The position numbers and the translations under genes are program-made. Under the pieces are notes generated by a model that saw only the letters and a program-made list of their open reading frames with translations, searched no databases and was not told the DNA's origin. From Wuchereria bancrofti (taxonomy: Eukaryota > Nematoda > Chromadorea > Rhabditida > Onchocercidae): a DNA stretch of 64,000 bases. The stretch lies in assembly GCA_005281725.1 (NCBI GenBank), contig SSBO01000012.1, positions 6,575,177 to 6,639,176 of the forward strand. Reading direction: 5' to 3'. Positions 50,801-62,953 of this stretch are shown piece after piece. Each line of letters begins with the position of its first letter. Position 1 is the stretch's first letter.

Positions 50801-53800
50801 ATTTGGGACAAGTGAACGTAGTAGACCCAGATGATGGTGATAACGGACGTGTGCGATTCAGAATAGCACCTCCTATGAATAAGTATGTGTTTAGACAACA
50901 GTATCTATAGTTAGAACCTGTCAAACCTTTCATGTTTTATAGAAATTTACAGTATTCACAGCAGAGCTCAGATTCAGTTCTATTATATTTCCACTAATAT
51001 GCAATTTTTGACAAGATTATTGGTTAATCCTTGTTGGCATTACCAGGTGGAAACATGGTTAACATCCAATCAAATGATAAAAAATGGTATTATATTTCAG
51101 ATTGTTTTCAATAAATGACAGCGGTGCTGTAATGGTAAATGGTGATATGTTAAGTGGACATTTTGGTGAACATCGAATGACTGTTATTGCCACTGATCAC
51201 GGTGATCCATCTCTTGAAACTCGAGCCAATCTAATCATCAATATTGAAAATGCCGCACAAAGTGTGCTATCAAATTCCGTTAGTTCTATTATTTGCAATC
51301 CAACATCCAACTAATTACTACTAAGAACAAAGCACTTATAATAATTTTAAAGATTCTTGGAGATTAAATTAGATTATGACTAAGACTTCTGATCTTATTT
51401 TTCGATCTCAGCCTAGCAAATTGCGATTTTAATTATCAATAAAAATTTTGTATGCTCTCCCATTGGGCAAAGTGAAATGTACAAGATCTTCTTAGTTTAG
51501 TTAAAAAAAAAAGAAATCACGCGTACAAACAGTATAAATAGAAATGTTTAGTTACAAACTTTTGAACTGTATCAAAATGTAGTGAGAACCTTTGCAGATT
51601 CAACTATCAAAAGAATCGAATAGTTTGGGACGTACGAATTTGACGCTGAATAATACTAGTTCTCTGCAAAATGTACAATTCACATTTGATTCCTTTATAC
51701 CAGGTACTACAAAAAAATTTGTACAGTGTGGTTGGAATAGTTTGAAAAAAGTAATTCCAGATCAAAAGTTACACAAATCTAATCATAACGGAAGAGAAAT
51801 TAAGGAAATTATAGATTTAGTAATTAACACATTGTCGTTGAAGATTTAAAATTATTGTTTTCGGAGAGGTTTACTGATCTCGGGGAGATTCGTTGGATGT
51901 AGGTGTTAATGTGTGGGGTAACATAGGAATATAATGTTTACCAGCAGAAGAAATAGTACAATAAACTCGATAGAGAATTGAAATCTAAGTAGCGAAAATT
52001 CTTTTTTGTGGTCGAACTGCCTCTTGGTTGAACTCTCCTAGTTCTTGGTAAAAACACACAATACTCCCTCTCAACAAGAGTAACCTCCTTATATAGCAAG
52101 CAATATGAATAAACAAAGCACATGATTTACAATAAGAGGTTGACCTGCCAAAAGAGTAATCGGTCTAATAAAGAGCTGTTGACCTGGTTTACAAGCAAAT
52201 CTAATTACTAGTTGACAAGCCGCAAAAGACGTCAGTTAAGCAAAGACACAACAATGAGGTCAACTAAATGAGGAGCTCATAACGTGCAAACAATATATGA
52301 AAGGTTTACAGCCTAAACATAAGATTGGAAAGGAGTTTAAGGTATAAACCATATTTTGAGAAGAGTTCATAGAACATACTTCTTACCCTTATTCTCTACT
52401 CTCATATAATATTTTAGAATTTCACGATATTAAAATCCGCGACACATGACCACAAATAGTTGTTACAGCAACCATGCAAACAGCAGCAGAAAATCCAACA
52501 CTGCGACTTGCGCCTGCGTTTGGGCCGTCTGAGATTGAAGTTACTGTGGAAGAAAATCAAGCAGACATTGAACTCGTCAAGCTTAATGCTTATTACATAG
52601 ATGGTAAACCTGGAAGCATCACATATATCATGCTTGCAGGAGATCCATCTCTTTTTAAGTAAGCGCTTAGTCATTCATGATTCTTTTTGTGTAAAATATG
52701 ACAACGATTCTTAATTTTTTCTGTTTTACATGAATAATAAGTCTGGAAGCATCATATGTCACACATTATGTGATACTGCTAATAAGCGTCCTATGAAAAT
52801 CGAGTTGTTACTGTCTGAGTATTTACAAACAATTTACATATGGCAACTTTAAGGATGAAATTTTGTCCCACTCTTTCACTAAATCAATGAAATTTTACAG
52901 TGATTCATATAAAAAGCGTTTGTTTCATCATAATACAAATATTTAAATTTCAAATCGAAACTTGGAAAACAACTCCAATGCTTAACTTAAATATTTCCCA
53001 TTTATCCTGAAGCCTTGATAAGTTAGTGTCATCATTTGTTCAGCAAAGAATTAATCACTGTCTGATTATTTACAAATAATTTTTAATTGTTGCAAACAAG
53101 ATTATACCAATTTTTAACGGGAAAAAACTTCATAGAAACTACAGAATAATTTGAGTGATCGTAGGAGGTCATTGCAGTGTAAACAGTTTCACCGGATCGC
53201 TCCTTTTACTACGCCCGTTAGATGTGGAAGAAGAAATGTCCCATGAAATTCGAGTTGGTACCGCCGAGGTTTGCTTTTCCTTCCTGTAAACAGAACTGTA
53301 ATATTGTATTTGAATTTGGTTAATCTGAGAAGTTTCAGGCGACTGTTTTGTTCACCGAGCAAAATTTTCCGTATATGGCCTTGGTTCATGTGAATGTTGT
53401 AGATGTCAATGACTGGATACCAAACTTTGAACTTGATAGCTACCAGTTTAAAGTGAATGCAGATGCCAAACTCGGCACAGCTATTGGCCAGATTGTGGCA
53501 TACGATCAAGATAGAACCGTAAGTTTTTTAGAAAAATCATTTCTAAAAATTGCTAAATTATTATAGGTTTATTTCTGGATCAATTTTCTTGTAAAAAAAT
53601 CTGAGGGCATTTTGTTTAAATTATTACCTTAATTTCATTAGCTGGTTGTGAGCGTCTATGTATTCTGAAAAAACTATTTAGAGCAAAAATAATGTATGCC
53701 CAAACCTTAAAAAAAAGAGTTAACCGTAAAGTTTAAAGTGAAACGTAACAGCATTCAATGCCTACATTGATTCAGGCACCGAATAACGAAATTCGTTATC

Positions 53801-56800
53801 GGATCAAAGAAAGGGACACTAATGAATCATACGTCAATGTAGATCCCAAAAGCGGTTTACTAACTATCAAGAAAAGCCTTCGTCTACTTGCAAATAAAGA
53901 AATCTCGGTAAATTGTTATTACATAGTTTACAAAATTGTAAACCATAGATACCTATTTTTGTTATAAAAATTTATAAATACCAAATTTGATCAAATTTGT
54001 AACACTGCTCTGTGGTAACAAACATGATTTGCAGAACTTACCATTTCAGTTAAATATAGAAGCAGCAGATAACGGTACGCCAAAACGGTCTAGCGAAACG
54101 CTTGTTTCAATTGATGTTGAACCTGTAGAAACTGTCACTGCCATTTTGACAAGAATGCCATCAACGTCTGATGCAATGTTTTCTAACAATAAGTTGCAGT
54201 TCTCACAACGGAATTACTTGTGAGTTTAATATGAATGTGTAATTGAATAGTGAGAAAGCTGCCAGTATGTGAGAACTCGAACACTTCTTCCAAGTCTAAA
54301 GATAAGTTCATGTTTCTGAAAAAAAAAAGTTTATTTCAGCACTTCTATATCGGAATCGATTCGTTCGCCACATATGTTACTTGTTTTACCAGTGCTGAAC
54401 AAGTCAGCGAATGAGCGTTTCACAACTTGTTCAATCATTTCTGGTGATTACGAAGGTAAGATGCTTTTTTTGGAAAAGATCTAAAACTATTCGTACGAGT
54501 ATTTTCACCCACTTTAAATTATAAAGTTAGCAAATTTAGGAGTCTTTAGCATTTCAACCAACTCCGAAGGTAACTGCGACCTTCGAATGCGAGCGTTGCT
54601 GAACCGAAAAACAGTGGACTCCTATCAATTAAACGTGAGCGTAAAAACAGGACAACAAGTAGACCATGCTATTGTCCACGTAACTGTTCTTGGTACATAC
54701 GATAATGATCCGAAATTCATTTACAATAACGATGAATACAACGGATATTTTGCAGCTTTGTCCACTGATGCCTCCTCATTTGCATTTCTCACCACCGTTC
54801 AGGTAATCTTTCTAGTATGATGGAGAGTATGAGACTTTTTACTTCAGACAGTTGCCAAATTTCTAACTTACGCATTCCAACTGATAGTGATAAATGATAA
54901 ACTGACGGTGACTGCTACTTAATTATCTAAATACGCGGATTATCACTTAAACTTTTAATTCAGACTAAGGATGTCGGTTTAAAAAACAACAGTGTTATTG
55001 TATATTCGTTGGATTCGTTTTCAATGGACTCGAAATACTTTATGGTTGATCTGAGCGGAAAAATCCAGACAAAAATGAGTGCATCACAAATGATGAAAGA
55101 TAGTCAGAAAAATTATTTTAATTTCCGAGTTAGTTGTTTTTATTTAAGTTATCCAACGTATAATTAGGAGTTTTATTATCAAAAAAAAAAAAACTGACTT
55201 CGTTCTGTTGACCGATGCTGGTTAGAGCTATCGCAATTTTCGACTCATATCACTGCAATTCAATAAATATCTTGGCAACAAACCAGTCTGAGATAGCATG
55301 TTTTTAGTGCATGTTAATAAATAGTGCTTTCTCTCCTTCCAGTCACTTGTTCAACTTGTAGTAGATTCTACAACCGTAGTAACTTGTAGTAATTCTTTCC
55401 GTCACAATTTAGACGGAGTAAAAAAAGATTAAAGCGATGATTTTTTTGATTATTCAGAAATGAATACCCACCTATTGAGCGTTTTCATTTTTCTAATCTT
55501 CTTCAAATGTCGAACTACCGCAGAGTAACTTCGAATTCTCCTCGAACTTCACCCTGTAGTTTTCCAGTCAATATGCAATTCATTTCCAAGGCTCTGGTCT
55601 TTTCTTAACAGAAAATGAACCACGACCACACTAAACGTTTATCACCAGTTCCTAGGTTGCCAAATTGCCTCCGCTTTATACTCATCCGCCTTGAGTTCAA
55701 GTAAAAAAAATCATTCCTATAGACAATAACGAGTTATTAGGAAAAGAAAAGAACGACAATACCTTTCGTAAATTTTTCCAAATGACCATTTAGAGCAGTG
55801 AATATACTTTGAGGTGATCGCTTGTGACTCTCCTTATACTGTAAAGAAGCTGTGTTCCAAAGCGGAGATATTCGTGAATATAATCAGTGATTCAAACCGA
55901 TTCATTCTATCATTTCTCAATACCGAACCACATCATCTCAAAATTGCTAAAGGGGTAAATTATTTTGTTTCATTGTTGGTTTATTCCTAGGTATTGTTAA
56001 TATACTAACTGAATTCCTTCAAAATGTGTGCTTGATAGAACAAAAAAGACAAGGATATTCCAGATTACTTTTAGGAGATTGCAAAAGTATTGAGAGAATT
56101 CACTGGCCCTTGTAAGCTGCTTCTCTTGGAAAGTATAGAAGAAAGCCGAACTAATATAAAGAAGCAGAAACACGTCGACATGCACTGGTATGCTATAAAT
56201 CCAACAACAAAAAGGAGTTGCAAAGTTGATGAGTACAGGTGAGGGCGTAATCCTGACAAGTCATCGAGAAATGAAAGAAGAAATTTGTTATGTATTTCAG
56301 CAAACTTTTCGATAATTCAACGATAAGAATAGTTGCTGAAAAACTAAAACAACGAATTGTTATTGGTGAAATCCGTATTAAATTAAAAAATGTGCTTAGC
56401 GAAAATGCGTTGCTTTTAACAAGTTTCAAAACAGCTTCTGCTGGTTGGTGTTTTACCATGAATTTCTCATACCGTTTCATTTTGCAGTTTAATAATGTTG
56501 CTTATCCCTAGCTTTTAAGAAAAGTGTGTTTTTAAAAATTTGATTGTTTTGGATATTGGGAATTCCTGTTAGAATGCTTGCAGCAATGATTGTACTAGCA
56601 GTGGCCATAGCAGTTGGAGCACTGGTTGGGATATGCGTAACATGTCTGTACTACATGCGGAATCGGGTAGAACGACATTCAAAAGATGAATATCCCAATA
56701 TTAATCAAATTCCAAAATTTGGTGCCATATTTTTAACCAGTCCACCAACCGGAAGCTCCCATGACATGCTTTATGAAACTCAAGTATGCCATTACAGTTC

Positions 56801-57212
56801 TAACCAGAGAAATTCTTTATAAAACCTATAAGAACACGAATATTTTTTTGAATGACGTATAACGTTATCCAAAAAATAAATAAATAAATAAATATTTCGC
56901 AAAATCAATAAAAAAAAGTCTTCTATTTCAAAACACCATACTTTCTATACAGCATCAAAGAGATTTCATTACCAGATGCTCGAAATGCCAATGGGAGAGG
57001 AAGATAGTATGATCAAACCAGTAGGAAAGGCAAACGGAATATCCGCTGCTGCACACAGTTCCAACAGCTACGATTTGGATCTAAAGCAGAGTTATCAGAA
57101 TTATGCTCGGAACGCATTGACTGATAAAAAACTTTCCGTTGAAGAAAATATGTTTTCGGTCAGTGAACGAAGCGGGCTACATCCGCAAAAGAACAAGTAC
57201 ATTGGATTTTAA
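47832..57212 (+). CDS. Protocadherin-15/Cad99C-like cadherin, about 1290 aa
   Basis: Calcium-dependent adhesion receptor, single-pass type I. Twenty-five exons join in phase: 47832-47978, 48182-48295, 48442-48588, 48698-48859, 48939-49091, 49361-49544, 49985-50073, 50169-50248, 50394-50520, 50707-50882, 51101-51278, 51598-51703, 52460-52658, 53178-53268, 53339-53518, 53776-53907, 54050-54219, 54340-54455, 54540-54802, 54964-55128, 55814-55954, 56075-56238, 56301-56443, 56584-56783, 56961-57212. Signal peptide at residues 1-22 (FNVLLLLQICSLLF). About eight extracellular cadherin repeats follow, with linkers DINDNPPRF (161-169), DINDNAPIF (402-410) and degenerate DVNDWIPNF. A non-cadherin juxtamembrane domain (about 1035-1140) includes HWYAINPTTKRS. 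One TM lies at about 1144-1167 (VLAVAIAVGALVG), with a roughly 120-residue tail. The last repeats (EYNGYFAALSTDA, YFNFRVIACD) and the juxtamembrane block resemble PCDH15, a hair-cell tip-link protein, and fly Cad99C of microvilli. The C-terminus is uncertain: an alternative exon near 57400 (to 57464 or beyond) could replace the end. Confidence 0.85.
51860..52444 (-). mobile_element. Antisense LTR-retroelement relic in a cadherin intron
   Basis: Read on the minus strand it begins TGTCGCGGATTTTAATATCG at 52444, close to the LTR start TGTCGCGAATTTCAATATCG seen at 59648 and 60034. At its other end GTTACCCCACA is followed by a block containing CAACGAATCTCCC, matching the plus-strand relic at about 60419-60480. 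A TATA-like CTATATAAGG lies inside. It sits in the 51704-52459 intron, opposite to the gene. It appears to be an LTR plus the start of an internal region, with no coding potential visible. Confidence 0.65.
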
Positions 57213-57464
57213 TCAATTATTAGTTTAATTTGAGATTCACTGAGATGAATTCCTGTAGAATTACGGACCTAAACTTTTCGACTTCCTACAACTTTTCTAA
57301 AAGTTATTTGGTGATCCTGAAACAAAATGATTGCTGGGCAACATTAAAAAGTCAGAACTTATTAATAGAATTTCATTAAAAGTTTTTTTTTTCTCAGGAA
57401 GATGCAGGCAATAGTGATACCTACTCCAGATTATCCTATGGATCAAAAAAAAAGTGTTTTTTAG

Positions 57465-58484
57465 TAAGTATATCTATTTGTTTTTCCCATTTCTCATATT
57501 CGGCTAGATTTCTAAATGATTTTGGGACTCGTTGATTTATTTTAGGACTCATTTCTTGTTATCCATGATTTCTATTTCTCAACTAGTGACTAAATCTAAA
57601 ATCGGTCGCTTCAGAAAAAAGAAATTACATCTGTTTACTATTTCTATATATAAACAGTTTTTGATATCATGGCATTATTATTGCTAAATATTTGTTGACA
57701 ACGACAGCATTTTGAAGAGTAGTTCTTAACTGTTTCAGTTTCAGCTACTTCCAAAAATTTGCAGCAATTCTGTGAAATGAATTGAGCATATCAAAGTGCT
57801 CTGGTCACGACAGAAATTCATCTTATCGACACTGACTGCTCCTTGATGAAGAATGACGCAATGATAAAACTTATTTCATGTTTTAATACGTTACGTATTC
57901 CAGGGATTGTGCATTCACAGCAGGAAGATTCTCAGTGTAAAACTCTTTCTAAAACAATGAGATTTGCTTAAACCGGCAATGATATACGTATATACGAGAA
58001 AAAGAACATGGTGGATATTAAATTTGCTTTCAAGTTGTAACACAAATACCGTCTTTTCCATATTATATCTTTATAAGTACTTTATGATTAATTTACGAAG
58101 TTGCTCTTGTGAAACTAAAAGGTGTTTGCACAGAAGATGAAGTTTTTTGAAACATCATACGTGTACTGCAAGAATTTCAGGTGCCAAAAGTGGTAATATT
58201 TCATAACTGAAGAAACAAATATTTTTAAAGGAACCATGAAATTCAAACTGAGTTTCGAAAAAAATCGTTAGAAAATCGTTTTGGAAATAATCAGATGTCA
58301 GCAAGATTTAAAGATCATCAATTAAAAACTGAAACTAAGAAATAGTGTACTTCATTGCATAATTCCTCCATAGAAATATGAAATGAAGTATTGCTGCATA
58401 TATATGCAAAACATTTCATGTCATAAACGTTAAACGTAAGATGAAACTAAGATGCAGAAAATGAAAGGCATAGCAGGGTCGATG
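57465..58484. other. 3' flank of the cadherin gene
   Basis: AT-rich, with no supported exon except for a possible alternative last cadherin exon starting near 57400. It probably contains the cadherin 3' UTR and the 3' UTR of the small minus-strand gene. Confidence 0.35.
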
Positions 58485-58785
58485 TTATGCATCTTCTGTT
58501 ACATCCTCTCTTCTGTTTTTTCGAAGCTCTCCATCCTCATCCCGATTTGCTCGGGACCTTGTACATATGCAGCACATTATTAATATCGTTCCGATGAATA
58601 CCATCACAACCCAGTACAACACAACACCAGCCGATAAGACTGCAACAGCGCATTACTTCTAATCTTTAGTCCACAAACTTTTTTGGAGCCCCCGTATATC
58701 GGCTAATTTTGAAATAAAATTTGCATTAGACATAGTTCAATTCAATGTGACCAGATAATAAGCAGCAGTATAGCAACAAACCCAT
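58485..58785 (-). CDS. Possible 62-aa single-pass membrane microprotein
   Basis: Two exons, 58785-58752 and 58639-58485 (stop TAA), join in phase across a 112-base intron (donor GTCACA, weak; acceptor CTGTTGCAG, good) to give 62 residues starting MGLLLYCCLLS. A long hydrophobic stretch (VLYWVVMVFIGTILIMCCIC) forms one membrane span after a short signal-like start, followed by a strongly charged tail with RSRANRDEDG and ending DVTEDA. The sharp hydrophobic-to-charged transition, basic residues just after the span and clean stop are protein-like rather than random. No family is recognised. The second exon could instead be the last exon of a larger gene whose 5' exons I failed to find to the right. 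Confidence 0.45.
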
Positions 58786-59647
58786 GAATTCAGTACGCTT
58801 ATATATAGATACCACTGCTGAACTGGTCGTGGGTAGGGACGATACTCGTTCTTGAAGCATGAAATTTTCGACAACGAAGCGCTCACTTTCTGCTTCTTTC
58901 TCCTCATTTTCAAATACTCGTTTGTACTCTTTGTTTAATCTACGCTACGTTTTAGATCTTTATCCATTAATAAAATCATGCTCCTGATTTTTTGGATATC
59001 AATACTAATTTTGATTTAGCAAGGAGCAATTAATTCAATTTACTTCGGTTTCATCAAGAAGGATTTGAGTTCCAACAAAACATGTATATCGACTTCTTCC
59101 AGTTGAAATTATAAATGTTTTTATAATTACTTTTCACACAAGATTATTCATGGTAATTTATTCATTCCAACCCTACTATGTAAATGTAACTTATGACCAT
59201 GGTTTAGATTATTTTGTTTGAGTAAAAAAGAAAATACTAAGTATCAGAAAGTCAGAAAAAAGTTTTTTTTTTCCTAAACCTCAGAATACTTACTTTGCTT
59301 GTTCATACTGGATGATATTTCTAGAATCATTCCTCCCTACACGCCTTGTTGGATATGCTGAATATAAAAACGCGATTATTTCGCAACCTAAATTTTTGTA
59401 AAAACTTTGGACCGACCACTATGGCTTTAAAGGTGTTTTACAAATCAAAGTTTTTGAAGATTTCAGGAGGCGCTCAAATTTCTCTGACGAATCTGTTCAT
59501 TCTTCAATCAAATGAAAACCAACCTGATGAAAATGAGATTAAAAACGCAACAGCAGGAAAAAATAACAAGTAAAACAACCACATCCTTGTAATCAAAATG
59601 AGCAAATAGTGTTAGAGAGAAGAAATTTAGATTTTTATGGTGAGCAT
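58786..59647. other. Intergenic, no gene supported
   Basis: AT-rich DNA between the small membrane-protein candidate and the first LTR relic. The open frame at 59346-59573 has no motif or splice context that supports it. Confidence 0.35.
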
Positions 59648-60033
59648 TGTCGCGAATTTCAATATCGCGAAACTTCAAATGAAATAGTAAAATAAATTTA
59701 TATAAAATTTAATCATTCAAATTGTAAATAATTGTTAACAATGTTATGAATCATTTAAGGAATTTAAGATTCCTCAGCTGTATTGCGTTCCCTTTTGTTA
59801 TCTTGATTTAACAAGAATCCACATCTTAATCTCCCGCTTTGATTTTATTATAATCCCTATACAGTGTGCATCTGTCATGTATGCAAATGAACATCCGGTG
59901 TAGTGTCTATGGTAATCCATTGTAAATCTGTTGTAAACCACTCCCAACTCTTAAAATATATAAACCTAATACTAAATGAGGATCTGGGTCTTCTTCTTCT
60001 TCTGAAGGACAAATCTCGATCATCATCTTCTCC
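59648..60033 (+). mobile_element. Degenerate solo-type LTR, copy 1
   Basis: Begins TGTCGCGAATTTCAATATCG, a terminal motif with an internal TCGCGA..TCGCGA palindrome, and shares the layout of the young LTR at 61968: a TTTTGTTATC.TGATT block, an ATGCAAATGA block, then GTAAACCACTCCCA and ATAAACC. It is directly abutted by copy 2. Its 3' end (CTTCTTCTTCTTCT..CTTCTCC) lacks a clear ..CA terminus, so it may be truncated. Confidence 0.6.
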
Positions 60034-60429
60034 TGTCGCGAATTTCAATATCGCGAAGCTAAATAAATGTTAATACTGCTTAATATAGCAATCCATTATA
60101 ATTTCCTTTGCAATGCATCGCACTCGTTTAGCTGACCTTTGATCTTATAACAATCCTATGCCATGAGCATCCACCATTTAATGTCAATTGTAACCAACTA
60201 TAGTTGCCACCCAATGTAAGTTCTTTGTGATGCAATCCTTGCATTGTAACTATTGTCCATTGTAACCTATTGTTCAAGTAACTCATTATCATCTAAACTA
60301 AACGATCTTTGTAAAAATGTCTGATTATAAACCACTCCCACATCTTAATAGATATAATGCATCAGTTTTGTTGGATTGTACGGTTGCTTCTGTTAATAAA
60401 GGATTATTCTCTTCCTCTGTTATCCCACA
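60034..60429 (+). mobile_element. Degenerate LTR, copy 2
   Basis: Begins with the same 20-base terminus as copy 1 (TGTCGCGAATTTCAATATCG), contains ATAAACCACTCCCA and an ATAAAGGATT block, and ends TTATCCCACA. The next 60 bases (ACATCTACATTCAACGAATC and on) match the internal flank of the antisense relic in the cadherin intron, so this is a 5' LTR with a stub of internal sequence. Confidence 0.6.
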
Positions 60430-60479
60430 TACTTACATCTACATTCAACGAATCTCCCTGCAATCAACAACCTCTCCCG

Positions 60480-61962
60480 AAATAATAAATTAACTTAACA
60501 AATCTTCCAAGAGAAATTTTGCTTCCACAACATCTCCTTCTTGGAGGGCTGTTAACTTCTGGGACAAATAGAGGTTTCACTATTAATCTCTTCTTCGACT
60601 AAAAATCAACTACAACTACGTGAGATTTTTTACTTCCTCTTATTTTGCTACTCTGTATATTAGTATTTTTCGTCTTAAATTCGTATTATATTAATAAAAA
60701 TTCTATAATCTTACTGCCATTTCACCACAACGAAGCGTATCCAACGCCAACGATTTTGCTTCCACAGTCAAAATATCACCATTATTACTACAAGCATTAC
60801 ATAGTTTCATTGACTATATTTAAGAAAAGAAAGCCTAGCAGTAATTTCATACTAATGATTTCACTAAAGTGGTCTGTATCGTCTTTCTATATAGGCTTGG
60901 TATGTACCAACACAGAACATTAACAATATCATCTTGAGAGATGTAAGATAACAGACGAGATAAAAATGCACTTACAATATGCCAACAAGAATCTTTTGAT
61001 GCTGTAATTCAACCGAATAGTTATTGCAAGAATTCCTAACTTTTCTTTTACATTCTCTACAGAGAATCGGCAAATCTCTCGTATGCAAGAAAATATGTAT
61101 GGGATATGGTCGAGAAAGTGAAAATAACTGCCATAAATTTGGGAATATTTATTCACAAATTTCGACGAATGATTCCATTCCAGATGTGAGACTGGAATAA
61201 GAAGCAAATAAAAACTAAAATCCTAGTGCTAGACGCAAGTACATAAAGAAACCAAAACCGCAAAAGTATGAAGACAAAAAAGACTGAATGAACCAGTCAA
61301 AAAAAAAGAAAACATAAAAATAGATTGGCTGCTTCTGCATGGGACATTATACTTCTGGCCAATTTTAATTCTAACCAAGTCTTATCCTCAATATAACATA
61401 ATTACTAACTTTGCTCTTGTCTTAGGCAATATTATGATTTTTTTTTTTCGGAAATGCTTGTTTGTTCGAAGAAATTGGTCACTTGATTCAGTGCTTTATT
61501 GAGCATTTTATGCAAAGAATTTTCGGTAAGAATTCAAGAGATAAATTTGGTAGGATGTTTATTCTTCCTAAAGTTTTCATTTCATCTCGCTTGTTATAAA
61601 ATATAAGAATTAATGACTGACCAAGGAATGATTTTCAAAACAGCTAATGACATTGGATATTGTGTTCAAATTCCTTCCCATGCGAAATAAAGTTTCAAGC
61701 GTAATTTTTCTGAAGCATATAACAATTGGAACAATGGAAACTATAACCAATAAAGAAGCTGGATGGGCTATATTTACTGCAACAAGTAAAAATATCTTAG
61801 ATAAGCGACTGAAAAATTATGAGGCAAAATAAATCATGAGACCAGTAAATTTGATGTATATCTGAAATACTTTTATAATGTCTTGCAGTTTCGTGTTCAT
61901 ATTTGCTCAACATAACGTAAACAATTCGTGATGGCTATTAGGTAACTTCTGCTAGAATAAAT
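60480..61962. other. Intergenic DNA between LTR elements
   Basis: AT-rich with no supported gene. The first part may be residual internal sequence of the copy 2 element. The open frames 60645-60923 plus and 60929-61207 minus show no familiar domain. Confidence 0.35.
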
Positions 61963-61967
61963 GGCAG

Positions 61968-62330
61968 TGTCGCGAAAGACGCGAAAGTTGGAAGAAATCC
62001 TTAAGAAAAGGTAGAAATAATTTCCTCCATCCATGACTCATTAATCATCTCATTTATAATTCTTAGATTTATTCCCATCGAATTCCAATGCGTTTTTGTT
62101 ATCCTTATTCAAATCTAAGAGATTCACACATGTTAATCTTCCATTGTTATAATGCTTATACTGTAACTAGATATTTTCAGCTTTCTTTATGTAAATGAGC
62201 AGCTGTTTTATGTTTAATGTAAACCGCTCCCATTTTAAGCATTTATAAACCTTGCGATATTAAGCCGTGATTACATAAGAATAAAACGTTTTCTCCACGA
62301 GCAGTTGGTGTCCGTAAAGCTTTCACAACA
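61968..62330 (+). repeat. 5' long terminal repeat, 363 bp
   Basis: TGT..ACA termini. It contains an AATAAAACG polyadenylation-like signal near 62280 and an ATTTATAAACC TATA-like segment near 62242. Its right 298 bases pair with the visible 3' LTR. Confidence 0.9.
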
Positions 62331-62356
62331 TTTTTGGTGCCCAAGGTGAGGTCAAG

Positions 62357-62479
62357 ATGGCGACCTCTCTCAGTCAATCAGCGAAACCAACAGTTGGCAG
62401 GCTGATCGAACTTCTGGACGAGATCAAGAAACTCGAGTTGTTACCACCAGATCGAAACCTGCCACTGGAGGAACAGAAG
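62357..62479 (+). CDS. Start of a gag-like ORF, cut by the assembly gap
   Basis: An ATG 26 bases inside the 5' LTR opens a frame of 41 residues (beginning MATSLSQSAKPTVGRLIELL) that runs into N without a stop. Its position just after the primer-binding site fits gag or a gag-pol polyprotein, but too little is visible for homology. The reported longer frame across N is meaningless beyond this point. Confidence 0.6.
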
Positions 62480-62953
62480 NNNNNNNNNNNNNNNNNNNNN
62501 NNNNNNNNNNNNNNNNNNNNNNNNNNNNNNNNNNNNNNNNNNNNNNNNNNNNNNNNNNNNNNNNNNNNNNNNNNNNNNNNNNNNNNNNNNNNNNNNNNNN
62601 NNNNNNNNNNNNNNNNNNNNNNNNNNNNNNNNNNNNNNNNNNNNNNNNNNNNNNNNNNNNNNNNNNNNNNNNNNNNNNNNNNNNNNNNNNNNNNNNNNNN
62701 NNNNNNNNNNNNNNNNNNNNNNNNNNNNNNNNNNNNNNNNNNNNNNNNNNNNNNNNNNNNNNNNNNNNNNNNNNNNNNNNNNNNNNNNNNNNNNNNNNNN
62801 NNNNNNNNNNNNNNNNNNNNNNNNNNNNNNNNNNNNNNNNNNNNNNNNNNNNNNNNNNNNNNNNNNNNNNNNNNNNNNNNNNNNNNNNNNNNNNNNNNNN
62901 NNNNNNNNNNNNNNNNNNNNNNNNNNNNNNNNNNNNNNNNNNNNNNNNNNNNN
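62480..62953. other. Assembly gap (474 N)
   Basis: Unbroken run of N between the gag start and the 3' LTR. Near-identical LTRs probably prevented assembly; the true internal region is expected to be several kilobases. Confidence 0.99.
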
